A DNA stretch of 64,000 nt. Source: Streptomyces sp. TLI_171 (GTDB taxonomy: Bacteria; Actinomycetota; Actinomycetes; Streptomycetales; Streptomycetaceae). A program made the position numbers and the translations under genes. This document shows, piece by piece, positions 26,610-34,487 of this stretch. Numbering within the stretch: the stretch's first letter is position 1; each line of letters begins with the position of its first letter. Where the stretch lies: the NCBI RefSeq assembly GCF_003610255.1, contig NZ_RAPS01000001.1, forward strand, positions 1,922,001-1,986,000, given 5' to 3'. Under the pieces are notes generated by a model. The model did no database searches. It was given only the letters and a program-made list of their open reading frames with translations, and was not told where the DNA came from.

Positions 26610-27410
26610 GTGACCGCGCATCAGGTCGAGCAGTGCCCCCCGCCCGCCGATTCCCCCCCCTGTCACGGGAGTTGGCTGCGCCTGGAGCAGGTCTTCCCCG
26701 GCCTGCGGATCCACCGCGCCCCGCCGCGCCGCGGAGCGGGCTGGACCACCGCCGCCGACCTGGCCGCCGACCCGGCCGCCCTGGACGCGATGATCGCCTT
26801 CGACGAGCGGCTCGGCCTCGACCTGTACGGCGCCCCGACCCGGCCCGACGTCACCGCAGGGTTCTCGCTGCACCGCTACGCCTGGCCGGTCGCGCTGGCC
26901 TTCACGCTGCCCTGGTTCCTGGAGCGCCGGGTCCCGGTACTGCCGCCCGAGCGGGTCTCCATCAACCGCGCCACCGGCGAGCTCACCGCCCGCCCCACCG
27001 CCTACTTCTGCCTGCCCGACGACCCGGCCGCGCACCTCCCGGACGCCCGCCCGGTCCCGGACCGGGCCGCGCTGGACGCCGCGCTGCGCACCGCGCTCAC
27101 CGACCACCTCGCGCCGGTCCTGGACGCCTTCCGCCCGCGCGTGCGCCGGGGCCCGCGCACCCTCTGGGCGCTCGCCACCGACGACGTGGTGGACGGCCTC
27201 TGGTACGTCTCCACCCTGCTGGACCAGGAACCGCGGGCGGTCGCGGAGCTGGCGGCACTGCTGCCCGGCGACGCCTCGGCGGCCCCGTTCGTCGGCACGC
27301 CGGCCTTCCGCGAGGAGGACGGCGCCCGGACCAGGACCAGGGTCAGCTGCTGCCTGTTCTACACGGTCCGCCCGACCGAACCCTGTTTCAGCTGCCCGCG
27401 CGCCAAATAG
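26610..27410 (+). CDS. FhuF-type (2Fe-2S) ferric-siderophore reductase-like protein
   Basis: The 266-residue protein ends with the FhuF-family cluster motif: C247, C248, C259 and C262 (CC-x10-C-x2-C, within 'CCLFYTVRPTEPCFSCPR'). This binds the unusual [2Fe-2S] centre used to reduce ferric siderophores inside the cell. 'AWPVALAFTLPWFLERRVP' and 'VSINRATGELTARPTAYFCL' are typical of the actinobacterial relatives. The upstream iron box predicts expression in iron shortage. No siderophore synthesis or uptake gene adjoins, so it may serve several siderophores made elsewhere. Confidence 0.87.
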   Translation: MTAHQVEQCPPPADSPPCHGSWLRLEQVFPGLRIHRAPPRRGAGWTTAADLAADPAALDAMIAFDERLGLDLYGAPTRPDVTAGFSLHRYAWPVALAFTLPWFLERRVPVLPPERVSINRATGELTARPTAYFCLPDDPAAHLPDARPVPDRAALDAALRTALTDHLAPVLDAFRPRVRRGPRTLWALATDDVVDGLWYVSTLLDQEPRAVAELAALLPGDASAAPFVGTPAFREEDGARTRTRVSCCLFYTVRPTEPCFSCPRAK

Positions 27411-27545
27411 ATCTGACAATCTTTCGATTTCGCGCCCGGAATTCCCCCTAACGGTGTACTGCCACCGATCCGTTCATGATTCCCGCATTTCTCCGTCATG
27501 ATGGTGCCCGCCATCACGACGCGGAAAGCGAGGCTGGGTCAGGTC

Positions 27546-28538
27546 ATGAGACTGTCGGACATACCGCTGGGCTGGGCCGTCGCCGGTACGGCCGCCCTGG
27601 TGGTCGCCATCGCCCTGCTGGCCTTCGCCCGCAGCCGCACCGGCACCGCCACCACCGGCGGTTCGGACTCCTGGGAGCGCGCCGAGGAACGCCGCCGCCG
27701 CACCGAATCCCTCTACGGGGGCGCCTCCTACCTGCTGTTGTTCTGCTGCGCGGCGGTCGCCGCCGCGCTGTCCTTCCACGGGCTGGTCGGCTTCGGCGTC
27801 CAGAACCTGGGGCTCTCCGGCGGCTGGGAGTACCTGGTCCCGTTCGGTCTGGACGGGGCCGCGATGTTCTGCTCCGTCCTCGCCGTCCGCGAGGCCAGCC
27901 ACGGCGACGCCGCGCTCGGCTCCCGGCTGCTGGTCTGGCTGTTCGCGGCCGCCTCCGCCTGGTTCAACTGGGTGCACGCCCCGCGCGGCATCGGGCACGA
28001 CGGCGCGCCGCAGTTCTTCGCCGGGATGTCCCTCTCGGCGGCGGTGCTGTTCGACCGCGCACTGAAGCAGACCAGGGTCGCCGCCCTCCGCGAACAGGGG
28101 CTGGTCCCCCGGCCGCTGCCGCAGATCCGGGTGGTCCGCTGGATGCGCGCCCCGCGCGAGACGTACGCCGCCTGGTCGCTGATGCTGCTGGAGGGCGTCC
28201 GCACCCTGGACGAGGCGGTGGAGGAGGTCCGGGACGACAAGCGGACCGCCGCCGAGGACCGGGAGCGCCGCCGGCTGGCGTCCCGGCGGGAGCGGGCCGA
28301 GATCCGGGCGATCGGCCGCCAGCCGGGCAGTTGGCGCCACCGGGGCGCGCGGCAGCTGGAACCCGCCGCCCCGGCCGCGGCGGCCGCACCGACGGAGCCC
28401 GCCATAGCCCCGGTCGGCCTGCCCGCCACCCCGGCCCGCCGCAGCATCGACCTCACCCCGGAGGAGGACACCATGACGCTGCCGCGGCTCGACTTCCTGG
28501 AGCAGAAGCTCAAGGACCTGGAGCAGCAGATCGGGTGA
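27546..28538 (+). CDS. DUF2637 membrane protein
   Basis: The 330-residue protein belongs to the streptomycete DUF2637 group. It has four to five hydrophobic helices in the first 170 residues (including 'LGWAVAGTAALVVAIALLAF' and 'YLVPFGLDGAAMFCSVLAVREA') and a charged cytoplasmic tail with a conserved helix 'YAAWSLMLLEGVRTLDEAV'. Plasmid-borne relatives (SpdB-like) take part in conjugative spread, but chromosomal copies like this one are common and uncharacterised. The tail ends in a short coiled coil 'LDFLEQKLKDLEQQIG'. I used ATG 27546, since the first helix starts shortly after it. Confidence 0.75.
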   Translation: MRLSDIPLGWAVAGTAALVVAIALLAFARSRTGTATTGGSDSWERAEERRRRTESLYGGASYLLLFCCAAVAAALSFHGLVGFGVQNLGLSGGWEYLVPFGLDGAAMFCSVLAVREASHGDAALGSRLLVWLFAAASAWFNWVHAPRGIGHDGAPQFFAGMSLSAAVLFDRALKQTRVAALREQGLVPRPLPQIRVVRWMRAPRETYAAWSLMLLEGVRTLDEAVEEVRDDKRTAAEDRERRRLASRRERAEIRAIGRQPGSWRHRGARQLEPAAPAAAAAPTEPAIAPVGLPATPARRSIDLTPEEDTMTLPRLDFLEQKLKDLEQQIG

Positions 28539-28554
28539 CGGCCCGTCCGGGCCG
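28539..28554. terminator. Short hairpin between convergent genes (possible terminator)
   Basis: CGGCCCG and CGGGCCG are separated by two bases in the 23-base gap between the DUF2637 and phosphatase stops. The tight loop makes termination less certain. Confidence 0.4.
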
Positions 28555-28561
28555 CTGACGG

Positions 28562-30760
28562 TCAGGTGGTGAGTTCGAACCACATGCGCTTGCCGGTGCC
28601 GCGGGGCTCCACGCCCCAGGTGTCGGCGAGCGCCTCGACCAGCATCAGGCCGCGGCCGGAGGAGGCCTGCTCGCCGGGGGTCCGGCGGGTCGGCCAGAGG
28701 TCGGACTCGTCCTCCACCTCGACCCGCAGCCGGGCCCGGCCGCGTTCCTGGTAGAGGCGGGCGGTGAACATCGCGTCCCGGTCGGTGTGCCGGATCGCGT
28801 TGGTGACCAGCTCGGAGGCCAGCAGCTCGGCGGTGTCGATGAGTTCGGGGAAGCCCCAGCGGCGCAGCGCGTCCCGGAGCTCGCCGCGCAGTTCGGAGAT
28901 CCGGGCCAGGTCGGCCTGGCCGATCCGGCGGCGCAGCTGCTGCGCGGCCCGTCCGCCGGCCGGGCCGTCCCAGCGCAGCAGGAGCAGCGCGATGTCGTCC
29001 TCGCGTTCGCTGCTGTCGGCGGCCTGCGAGGCGATCCGGTCGGCGAGGTCCTCCAGCGGTTCGCGCGGGGACTCGCCGACCGCCGGGAGTTCCCGGGAGA
29101 CGGTGTCGCAGAGCCGGGCGAAGCCGGTGTCGAGGTCCATGTCGCGGGCTTCGACGAGTCCGTCGGTGCAGAGCACCACGGTCTCGCCGGGATCGAGGCT
29201 GAACCGGGTGACCCGGTACTCCTCGTCGGGTGCGACGCCCAGCGGCAGGCCGCCGGCCACCGGCACGGGGTGCGCGGTGCCGTCGGCGCGCCGGACCACC
29301 GGGTCGAGGTGGCCGGCCCGGACCGCGTAGACCACGCCGTAGTCGACGTTGACCTCGGCGTAGGTGCAGGTCGCGAAGTGGTCGGTGTCCAGGTCGGCGA
29401 GGAACCGGGAGGCGCGGGCCATCACGGCGGCGGGCGGGTGGCCCTCCGCGGCGTAGGCCCGCAGCGCGATCCGGAGCTGGCCCATGATGCCGGCCGCGTG
29501 CACGTCGTGGCCCTGGACGTCGCCGATCACCAGGCCGACGTGGCCGCCGGGCAGCGGGACGACGTCGTACCAGTCGCCGCCGATCTGCAGGCCGGAGCCG
29601 GCCGCCAGGTAGCGAACGGCGGTGGTGACGCCGGGGACGGCGGGGACGGTGCGGGGCAGCATGACGCGCTGCAGGCCGGCGGCGAGCTCGTGCTCGGCGT
29701 CGTGCAGGCGGGCCCGGGCCAGCGACTGGGCGACCAGGCCGCCGAGGGTGGAGAGCAGGGTGCGCTCGTCGGCGTCGAGTTCGCGGTCGTCGTCGAAGGA
29801 GACCACGCAGACGCCGGTGGGGCGGCCGCTGGCGATCAGCGGCAGGAAGGCCCAGGAGGAGCGCCCGCTGTCCTCGGCCCAGTCCCAAGCCTCGGGGTAG
29901 CGCTCGCGGTACTCCTGGCGGCTGGAGACGAAGATCGGGGCGCGCTGCCGGATGGCCTCGGCGGCGGGGTGGGTCGGGGCCAGCGGGATCCGGTCGAACT
30001 GGTTGCTGAGGTCCCGGTTGTAGCCGCTGGAGCCGAGCAGGGCGATCCGGCCGGCCTCCAGCGAGGCCAGCGCCAGCCCGTCGGGGCCGAGCCCGGGCAG
30101 CGGGAGCTCGGTGAACACTCGGGCGACGTCCCGGACGGTGACCGCCTCGGAGAGCGCGCGGGCGGCCTCCTTGATGAACCGCGACCGCTCCTCGCGCAGC
30201 ACGGCGAGCTCGTCGGCCCGTTCGCGCTTGTGCAGTTCGACGGTGGCGTCCCAGACGAAGCCGACCATCCGGGACGGGCGGCCGAAGGCGTCGGCGAGCA
30301 CCCGGCCGCGGAAGCGCACGGCGTGCAGCTCGCCGTTCGGGAACACGGTGCGGTAGTAGGCGCCGCACTGGCCGAGTTCGGCGACGGCGCGCTCGACCCG
30401 GCGGCGCACCACGGGGGCGTCCTCGGGGTGCAGCATGGCCAGGAACGCGGCGGAGGTGCGGTCGAAGGGCTGGCCGACCAGGCCCAGGATGGCGCACGCC
30501 CGCTGGTCGCCGACCAGTACGTCGCGGCGGATGTCCCAGTCGAAGGAGCCGATGCCGTTGGCGGCCATCGCCGGCTCCAGCCACTCCGGGGTGGAGTCCC
30601 CGGTCCGGGTGGGCAGGCCACGGCCGGACTGCGGCGCCACGATCCGCCCGGCGGCCAGGCCGGACGCCGAGCGAAGCGGGTTCGCGGGGGTCTCGTTCCT
30701 GGTGGCCTGGGCGGGCGGGGTGCGGCGGGCGGGCCCAGGCGCCTCGGGCTCTGTGGCCAT
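28562..30760 (-). CDS. PAS-GAF-SpoIIE phosphatase-HATPase multidomain signalling protein
   Basis: The 732-residue protein combines a PAS domain (about 65-175), a GAF domain (about 195-350), a PP2C/SpoIIE phosphatase domain (about 375-595) and a C-terminal HATPase anti-sigma-kinase domain (about 615-732). Phosphatase metal sites are intact: 'GGDWYDVV' (394-401), 'GDVQGHD' (413-419), 'CTDGLVE' (531-537) and 'REDDIALLLLRW'. The HATPase carries 'ELVTNAIRHT' (N box) and 'SSGRGLMLVEALADTWGV' (G box). Such proteins can both dephosphorylate and phosphorylate anti-sigma-factor antagonists, linking a sensed signal to alternative sigma factors. CAGGAGAAG precedes the ATG. A separate HATPase gene lies upstream on the same strand. 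Confidence 0.92.
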   Translation of the reverse strand: MATEPEAPGPARRTPPAQATRNETPANPLRSASGLAAGRIVAPQSGRGLPTRTGDSTPEWLEPAMAANGIGSFDWDIRRDVLVGDQRACAILGLVGQPFDRTSAAFLAMLHPEDAPVVRRRVERAVAELGQCGAYYRTVFPNGELHAVRFRGRVLADAFGRPSRMVGFVWDATVELHKRERADELAVLREERSRFIKEAARALSEAVTVRDVARVFTELPLPGLGPDGLALASLEAGRIALLGSSGYNRDLSNQFDRIPLAPTHPAAEAIRQRAPIFVSSRQEYRERYPEAWDWAEDSGRSSWAFLPLIASGRPTGVCVVSFDDDRELDADERTLLSTLGGLVAQSLARARLHDAEHELAAGLQRVMLPRTVPAVPGVTTAVRYLAAGSGLQIGGDWYDVVPLPGGHVGLVIGDVQGHDVHAAGIMGQLRIALRAYAAEGHPPAAVMARASRFLADLDTDHFATCTYAEVNVDYGVVYAVRAGHLDPVVRRADGTAHPVPVAGGLPLGVAPDEEYRVTRFSLDPGETVVLCTDGLVEARDMDLDTGFARLCDTVSRELPAVGESPREPLEDLADRIASQAADSSEREDDIALLLLRWDGPAGGRAAQQLRRRIGQADLARISELRGELRDALRRWGFPELIDTAELLASELVTNAIRHTDRDAMFTARLYQERGRARLRVEVEDESDLWPTRRTPGEQASSGRGLMLVEALADTWGVEPRGTGKRMWFELTT

Positions 30761-30839
30761 GCTTCTCCTGCCGGTGCCTTGCCTGGCGGCCGCTGGTGTA
30801 TCCGTGTCCCCTGCTGGGTCGGCCGGACCGCGATGATGG

Positions 30840-30859
30840 TGTGTGCCTACTGGCACACA
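30840..30859. promoter_or_regulatory. 20-bp palindrome upstream of the SpoIIE phosphatase gene
   Basis: TGTGTGCCTACTGGCACACA has perfect 8-bp arms around TACT. It lies 80 bases before the phosphatase start, in a relatively AT-rich promoter region. It looks like an operator rather than a terminator, because no gene ends here. The binding protein is unknown. Confidence 0.55.
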
Positions 30860-30993
30860 TTCTCACTAGCCTCTCGTATGTTCGGCAAGGCGGCAATCCC
30901 GGTGCGCCGGACGATACCGATCGCACACGATCACGGCTGGCATATTCACTCGCCCGCCCACCCCCGCGGGGCGCGCGAATTCCGCGGGCCGGT

Positions 30994-31014
30994 CGGCCCG
31001 GCCCCGCCGGGCCG
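30994..31014 (-). terminator. Terminator of the HATPase gene
   Basis: CGGCCCGGC pairs with GCCGGGCCG around a three-base loop, nine bases after the leftward stop at 31023. Confidence 0.7.
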
Positions 31015-31022
31015 GCGGCGGC

Positions 31023-31514
31023 TCAGGCGGCGGACAGCTCGAACCAGGTGACCTTCCCGTCGCCGCGCAGTTGCACGCCCCAGTCGTCGGCGAGCGCCTC
31101 CACCAGCAGCAGCCCGCGCCCGTTGGTCGCCGTCTCCCCCGGGTTCCGGCGGCCGGGCAGCCGGCTGGTGCGGTCCTCCACCTCGACCCGCAACCGCTGC
31201 TCGCCCGTCAGCACAGCGTCGAACACCGCGGCCTTCCCGGTGTGCACCAGCGCGTTGGTGACCAGCTCGGAGGCCAGCAGCTCGGCCGTGTCCGCCAGCT
31301 CGGGGACGCCCCAGTGGTCCAGGGCGGCGCGCAGCCGTCTGCGGATCGCGCCGACCGCGACCAGGTCGGCCGCGTCCAGCGAGGCGTGCAGTCTGCGGTG
31401 CAGCGCGCAGCCCGGCTGGTACGCCGGAGCCGCCCCCTGGGCCTGCGCCCGGCGGCCGGTCTCCTCGCCGTGCGAGACCGAGCGCTGTCGCGGAAACCTT
31501 GCCTGACCGTCCAT
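31023..31514 (-). CDS. ATP-binding anti-sigma-factor-like protein (HATPase_c, RsbW type)
   Basis: The 163-residue protein is a stand-alone GHKL ATPase domain. 'LASELVTNALVHTGKAAVF' is the N box, 'RLRVEVEDRTSRLP' contains the ATP-contacting Asp, and 'TNGRGLLLVEALADDWGV' is the G2 box. It closely parallels the C-terminal domain of the neighbouring SpoIIE phosphatase, so the two may act on the same partner-switching module or may be paralogues. The ATG at 31514 follows a TTG codon. It is separated from the phosphatase by a terminator and a 260-base promoter region, so the genes are transcribed separately. Confidence 0.87.
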   Translation of the reverse strand: MDGQARFPRQRSVSHGEETGRRAQAQGAAPAYQPGCALHRRLHASLDAADLVAVGAIRRRLRAALDHWGVPELADTAELLASELVTNALVHTGKAAVFDAVLTGEQRLRVEVEDRTSRLPGRRNPGETATNGRGLLLVEALADDWGVQLRGDGKVTWFELSAA

Positions 31515-31680
31515 CAACCCCGTACGCCCCCGCCCTCGTTCTCGGGACGACCGCCCCCCGGTCCCCCTCCGGGCCTGCGGCCCTTCTTGTCATCCTCATG
31601 CCCACTCTGCGGCGTTTGCAACAGTGATCCGCGGCGCTGGGCGGGGCGGACGGGCGCGCGGGGCGTGCGCGGGGGCCCGG

Positions 31681-31890
31681 TCAGGGCGCGTCGTCGAGGC
31701 CGACCGCGCCGGTGTCGAGCGAGTGGTGACCGCCGCCCACCCGGAGCCGGCCGTCGGCGATCCGCTCGGCGAGCACCTGGTCGGCCGTCAGTTCCCGGAC
31801 GGTGCAGCGGGCCGTGCCACCTCCGCCCCGCCCTCCCCTGTCTCCCCCCTCGCCTCCCGCGCGCCGCCGTGCCACTTCCGTCCCGCGCAC
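31681..31890 (-). CDS. Possible small protein or gene remnant
   Basis: A 69-codon leftward frame can be read from GTG 31890. Its first half is low-complexity Arg/Gly. The last 40 codons have nearly uniform G/C third positions and a protein-like sequence ('VRELTADQVLAERIADGRL', then 'GGGHHSLDTGAVGLDDAP'). I do not recognise it. It could be a genuine small protein or the surviving 3' end of a lost gene. Confidence 0.3.
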   Translation of the reverse strand: MRGTEVARRRAGGEGGDRGGRGGGGTARCTVRELTADQVLAERIADGRLRVGGGHHSLDTGAVGLDDAP

Positions 31891-31935
31891 CGACGCTGGA
31901 CACGGCGGGCGGGCGCGGGTTCAATGGGGCCCACG

Positions 31936-31952
31936 TTTGAACGCCGTTCTAA
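31936..31952. promoter_or_regulatory. TetR-type palindrome in the ureAB promoter region
   Basis: GAACGcCGTTC (31939-31949) is a perfect odd palindrome; the extended site TTTGAACGCCGTTCTAA pairs at seven of eight arm positions. It lies 44 bases before the ureAB GTG. This form is typical of TetR-family operators. The regulator is not identified; a TetR gene lies at 38620. Confidence 0.55.
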
Positions 31953-31995
31953 ACTCTGTACCGACCACCCTCCGCCCACCCTCGAGCGAGGAACC

Positions 31996-32706
31996 GTGCG
32001 ACTGACTCCCACCGAGCGGGACCGGCTGCTGATCTTCACCGCGGCCGAGCTGGCCCGCGCCCGCCGGGCCCGCGGCCTGCGCCTGAACGTCCCCGAGGCG
32101 ACCGCGCTGATCGCGGACACCGTCTGCGAGGCCGCCCGCGACGGCCGCCGCCTGGCCGAGGCGATCGAGGCCGGCCGGCGGGTGCTGACCGCCGAGGAGG
32201 TGCTGCCGGGCGTCGCGGACGTGGTGACGGTGGTCCAGGTGGAGGCGGTGTTCGAGGACGGGACACGGCTGGCCGTGGTCAACGACCCGTTCCAGGGGGC
32301 GGGTTCGCTGGGCGACGGGGCGCCGGGCGCGGCACTGCCGGGCAGCGGCGCCGGGTACGACCCGGTGGAGGAGGCGCTGGTGCTGCCGGTGCACAACACC
32401 GCGGCGGTGCCGATCTCGGTGACCTCGCACTTCCACTTCTTCGAGTCCAACCCGCGGCTGGCCTTCGACCGGGCCGCCGCCTACGGCATGCACCTCTCGG
32501 TGCCGGCCGGCTCCTCGGTGCGCTTCGACCCGGGCGCGACGGTCGAGGTGGGCCTGGTGCCGATCGGCGGCGCCCGGGTGGTGATCGGGTTCGCGGGGCT
32601 GGTCGACGGCCCGCTGGACGCGCCGGGCGCCAAGCAGGACGCGCTGGCGAAGGCCCGGGCGACCGGGTACCTGACGGAGTTCGACGACGCGGAGCCCGAG
32701 CAGTGA
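31996..32706 (+). CDS. ureAB: Fused urease gamma-beta subunit
   Basis: The 236-residue protein joins UreA (gamma, residues 1 to about 100: 'MRLTPTERDRLLIFTAAELA', 'LNVPEATALIADTVCEAARDG', 'VQVEAVFEDGTRLAVVNDP') to UreB (beta, about 125-225: 'VHNTAAVPISVTSHFHFFESN', 'DRAAAYGMHLSVPAGSSVRF'). Such fusions occur in several actinobacteria and in Helicobacter UreA. The subunits scaffold the catalytic UreC trimer. Start GTG 31996 is chosen because GAGGA lies just upstream and UreA normally begins at this methionine. The operon continues with ureC after 28 bases. The accessory genes ureD, ureE, ureF and ureG are absent here and would have to act from elsewhere. Confidence 0.93.
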   Translation: MRLTPTERDRLLIFTAAELARARRARGLRLNVPEATALIADTVCEAARDGRRLAEAIEAGRRVLTAEEVLPGVADVVTVVQVEAVFEDGTRLAVVNDPFQGAGSLGDGAPGAALPGSGAGYDPVEEALVLPVHNTAAVPISVTSHFHFFESNPRLAFDRAAAYGMHLSVPAGSSVRFDPGATVEVGLVPIGGARVVIGFAGLVDGPLDAPGAKQDALAKARATGYLTEFDDAEPEQ

Positions 32707-32734
32707 CCCCCTCGACCACCCGGAAGGACCCCGC

Positions 32735-34456
32735 ATGAGTGCCATCACCCCGCACGACTACATCTCCGTGCACGGCCCGCGGGCCGGCGACCGGGTCCGG
32801 CTCGGCGACTCGGGGCTGATCGTCCGGGTCGAGTCGGACTCGCAGGCCCCGGGCGACGAGTTCCTGGCCGGGTTCGGCAAGACCGCCCGGGACGGGCTGC
32901 ACCTGAAGCCGGCCGCGGTGCGCGAGACCTGCGACGTGGTGGTCTCCAACGTGCTGGTGATCGATGCGGTGCAGGGCGTCCGGAAGACCTCGATCGGCAT
33001 CCGGGCGGGCCGGATCTCGGCGATCGGCCGAGCCGGCAACCCGGACACCCTGGACGGGGTGGAGGTGGTGGTCGGCACCGGCACCACCATCGTCTCCGGC
33101 GAGGGCCTGATCGTCACCGCCGGCGCCATCGACACCCACGTCCACCTGCTCTCGCCGCGGATCATGGAGGCCTCGCTGGCCTCCGGCGTCACCACGATCA
33201 TCGGCCAGGAGTTCGGCCCGGTCTGGGGCGTCGGCGTCAACTCGCCCTGGGCGCTGCGGCACGCCTTCAACGCCTTCGACGCCTGGCCGGTGAACATCGG
33301 CTTCCTGGGCCGCGGTTCGTCCTCCGACCCGGCCCCGCTGGTGGAGGCGCTGGCCGAGGGCGGCGCGTCCGGCTTCAAGGTGCACGAGGACATGGGCGCG
33401 CACACCCGGGCGCTGGACACCGCGCTGCGGGTCGCCGAGGAGTACGACGTCCAGGTGGCGCTGCACACCGACGGGTTGAACGAGTGCCTGTCGGTGGAGG
33501 ACACCCTGGCGGTGCTGGAGGGCCGCACCATCCACGCCTTCCACATCGAGGGCTGCGGCGGCGGGCACGTGCCGAACGTGCTGAAGATGGCGGGCGTGGA
33601 GAACGTCATCGGCTCCTCCACCAACCCCACCCTGCCGTTCGGCCGGGACGCGCTGGGCGAGCACTACGACATGATCGTCTCCGCCCACGACCTGAAGCCC
33701 GACCTGCCGGGCGACGCGGCGATGGCCCGCGACCGGATCCGGGCCGGCACGATGGGCGCCGAGGACGTGCTGCACGACCTGGGCGTCATCGGCATCACCT
33801 CCTCCGACGCCCAGGGGATGGGCCGGGCCGGGGAGACGGTGCGCCGCACCTTCGCGATGGCCGGCAAGATGAAGGCCGAGCTCGGCCCGCTGGACGGCGC
33901 CGGCTCGTACGGCACCGCCGAGGCCGGCGACGACAACGAGCGCGTGCTGCGCTACATCGCCAAGCTGACCATCAACCCGGCGATCGCCCACGGGCTCTCC
34001 CACGAGGTCGGGTCGATCGAGGTCGGCAAGCTCGCCGACCTGGTGCTCTGGCGGCCCGACCACTTCGGGGCCAAGCCGCAGCTGGTGCTGAAGGCCGGCT
34101 TCCCGGCGTACGGCGTGGTCGGCGACCCGAACGCCTCCACCGACCGGTGCGAACCCCTGGTGCTGGGGCCGCAGTTCGGCGCGCACGGGGCGACCGCCGC
34201 GGACCTGTCGGTGGCGTTCGTCGCCCAGGCCGCCGCCGACGCCGCCTACCTGGACCGGGCGGGTGACCAACTGCCCACCCGCCGCAGGCGCGTGGGCGTG
34301 CGCGGCACCCGGGGCATCGGGCCGCGCTCGATGCTGCGCAACGGCCGGCTCGGCCGGGTCGACGTCTCGGAGACCGGGCTGGTCTCGCTGGACGGCGAGC
34401 CGCTGCGCTCCGCCCCCGCCGACTCGGTCTCCCTCAGCCGCCTCTACTTCCTCTGA
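32735..34456 (+). CDS. ureC: Divergent urease alpha (UreC-like) subunit
   Basis: The 573-residue protein is full length for UreC. By alignment from memory to Klebsiella UreC, all nickel ligands are kept: H135 and H137 ('DTHVH'), the carbamylated K215 ('GFKVHEDMG'), H244 ('VALHTDGLNE'), H270 ('AFHIEGCGGGH') and D358 ('SSDAQGMGR'). The active-site flap is altered: the usual Cys-His-His is Ala317-His318-Asp319. The pocket segment GTGPAxGT is replaced by 'EFGPVWGVGV', and the Ala equivalent to Klebsiella 363 is Gly361. These changes suggest a dinuclear nickel hydrolase with modified substrate preference. Maturation proteins are not encoded nearby; the next gene is agmatine deiminase. Confidence 0.9.
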   Translation: MSAITPHDYISVHGPRAGDRVRLGDSGLIVRVESDSQAPGDEFLAGFGKTARDGLHLKPAAVRETCDVVVSNVLVIDAVQGVRKTSIGIRAGRISAIGRAGNPDTLDGVEVVVGTGTTIVSGEGLIVTAGAIDTHVHLLSPRIMEASLASGVTTIIGQEFGPVWGVGVNSPWALRHAFNAFDAWPVNIGFLGRGSSSDPAPLVEALAEGGASGFKVHEDMGAHTRALDTALRVAEEYDVQVALHTDGLNECLSVEDTLAVLEGRTIHAFHIEGCGGGHVPNVLKMAGVENVIGSSTNPTLPFGRDALGEHYDMIVSAHDLKPDLPGDAAMARDRIRAGTMGAEDVLHDLGVIGITSSDAQGMGRAGETVRRTFAMAGKMKAELGPLDGAGSYGTAEAGDDNERVLRYIAKLTINPAIAHGLSHEVGSIEVGKLADLVLWRPDHFGAKPQLVLKAGFPAYGVVGDPNASTDRCEPLVLGPQFGAHGATAADLSVAFVAQAAADAAYLDRAGDQLPTRRRRVGVRGTRGIGPRSMLRNGRLGRVDVSETGLVSLDGEPLRSAPADSVSLSRLYFL

Positions 34457-34487
34457 ACACCCGTCACCCGTTTAGGACTCGAACACC

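Larger units (their letters stand above)
31515..31995. other. 481-base region between HATPase and ureAB
   Basis: Apart from a possible small leftward frame (31681-31890) and a TetR-type palindrome near the ureAB start, the region has no clear gene. A single TTGCAA at about 31616 is only half of a Nur box, so nickel control of ureAB through Nur is not supported by a full site. Confidence 0.4.

Noticed and set aside
31600..31640. Possible Nur box before ureAB
   Set aside because: Only one TTGCAA half is present and the N5-spaced partner does not match.
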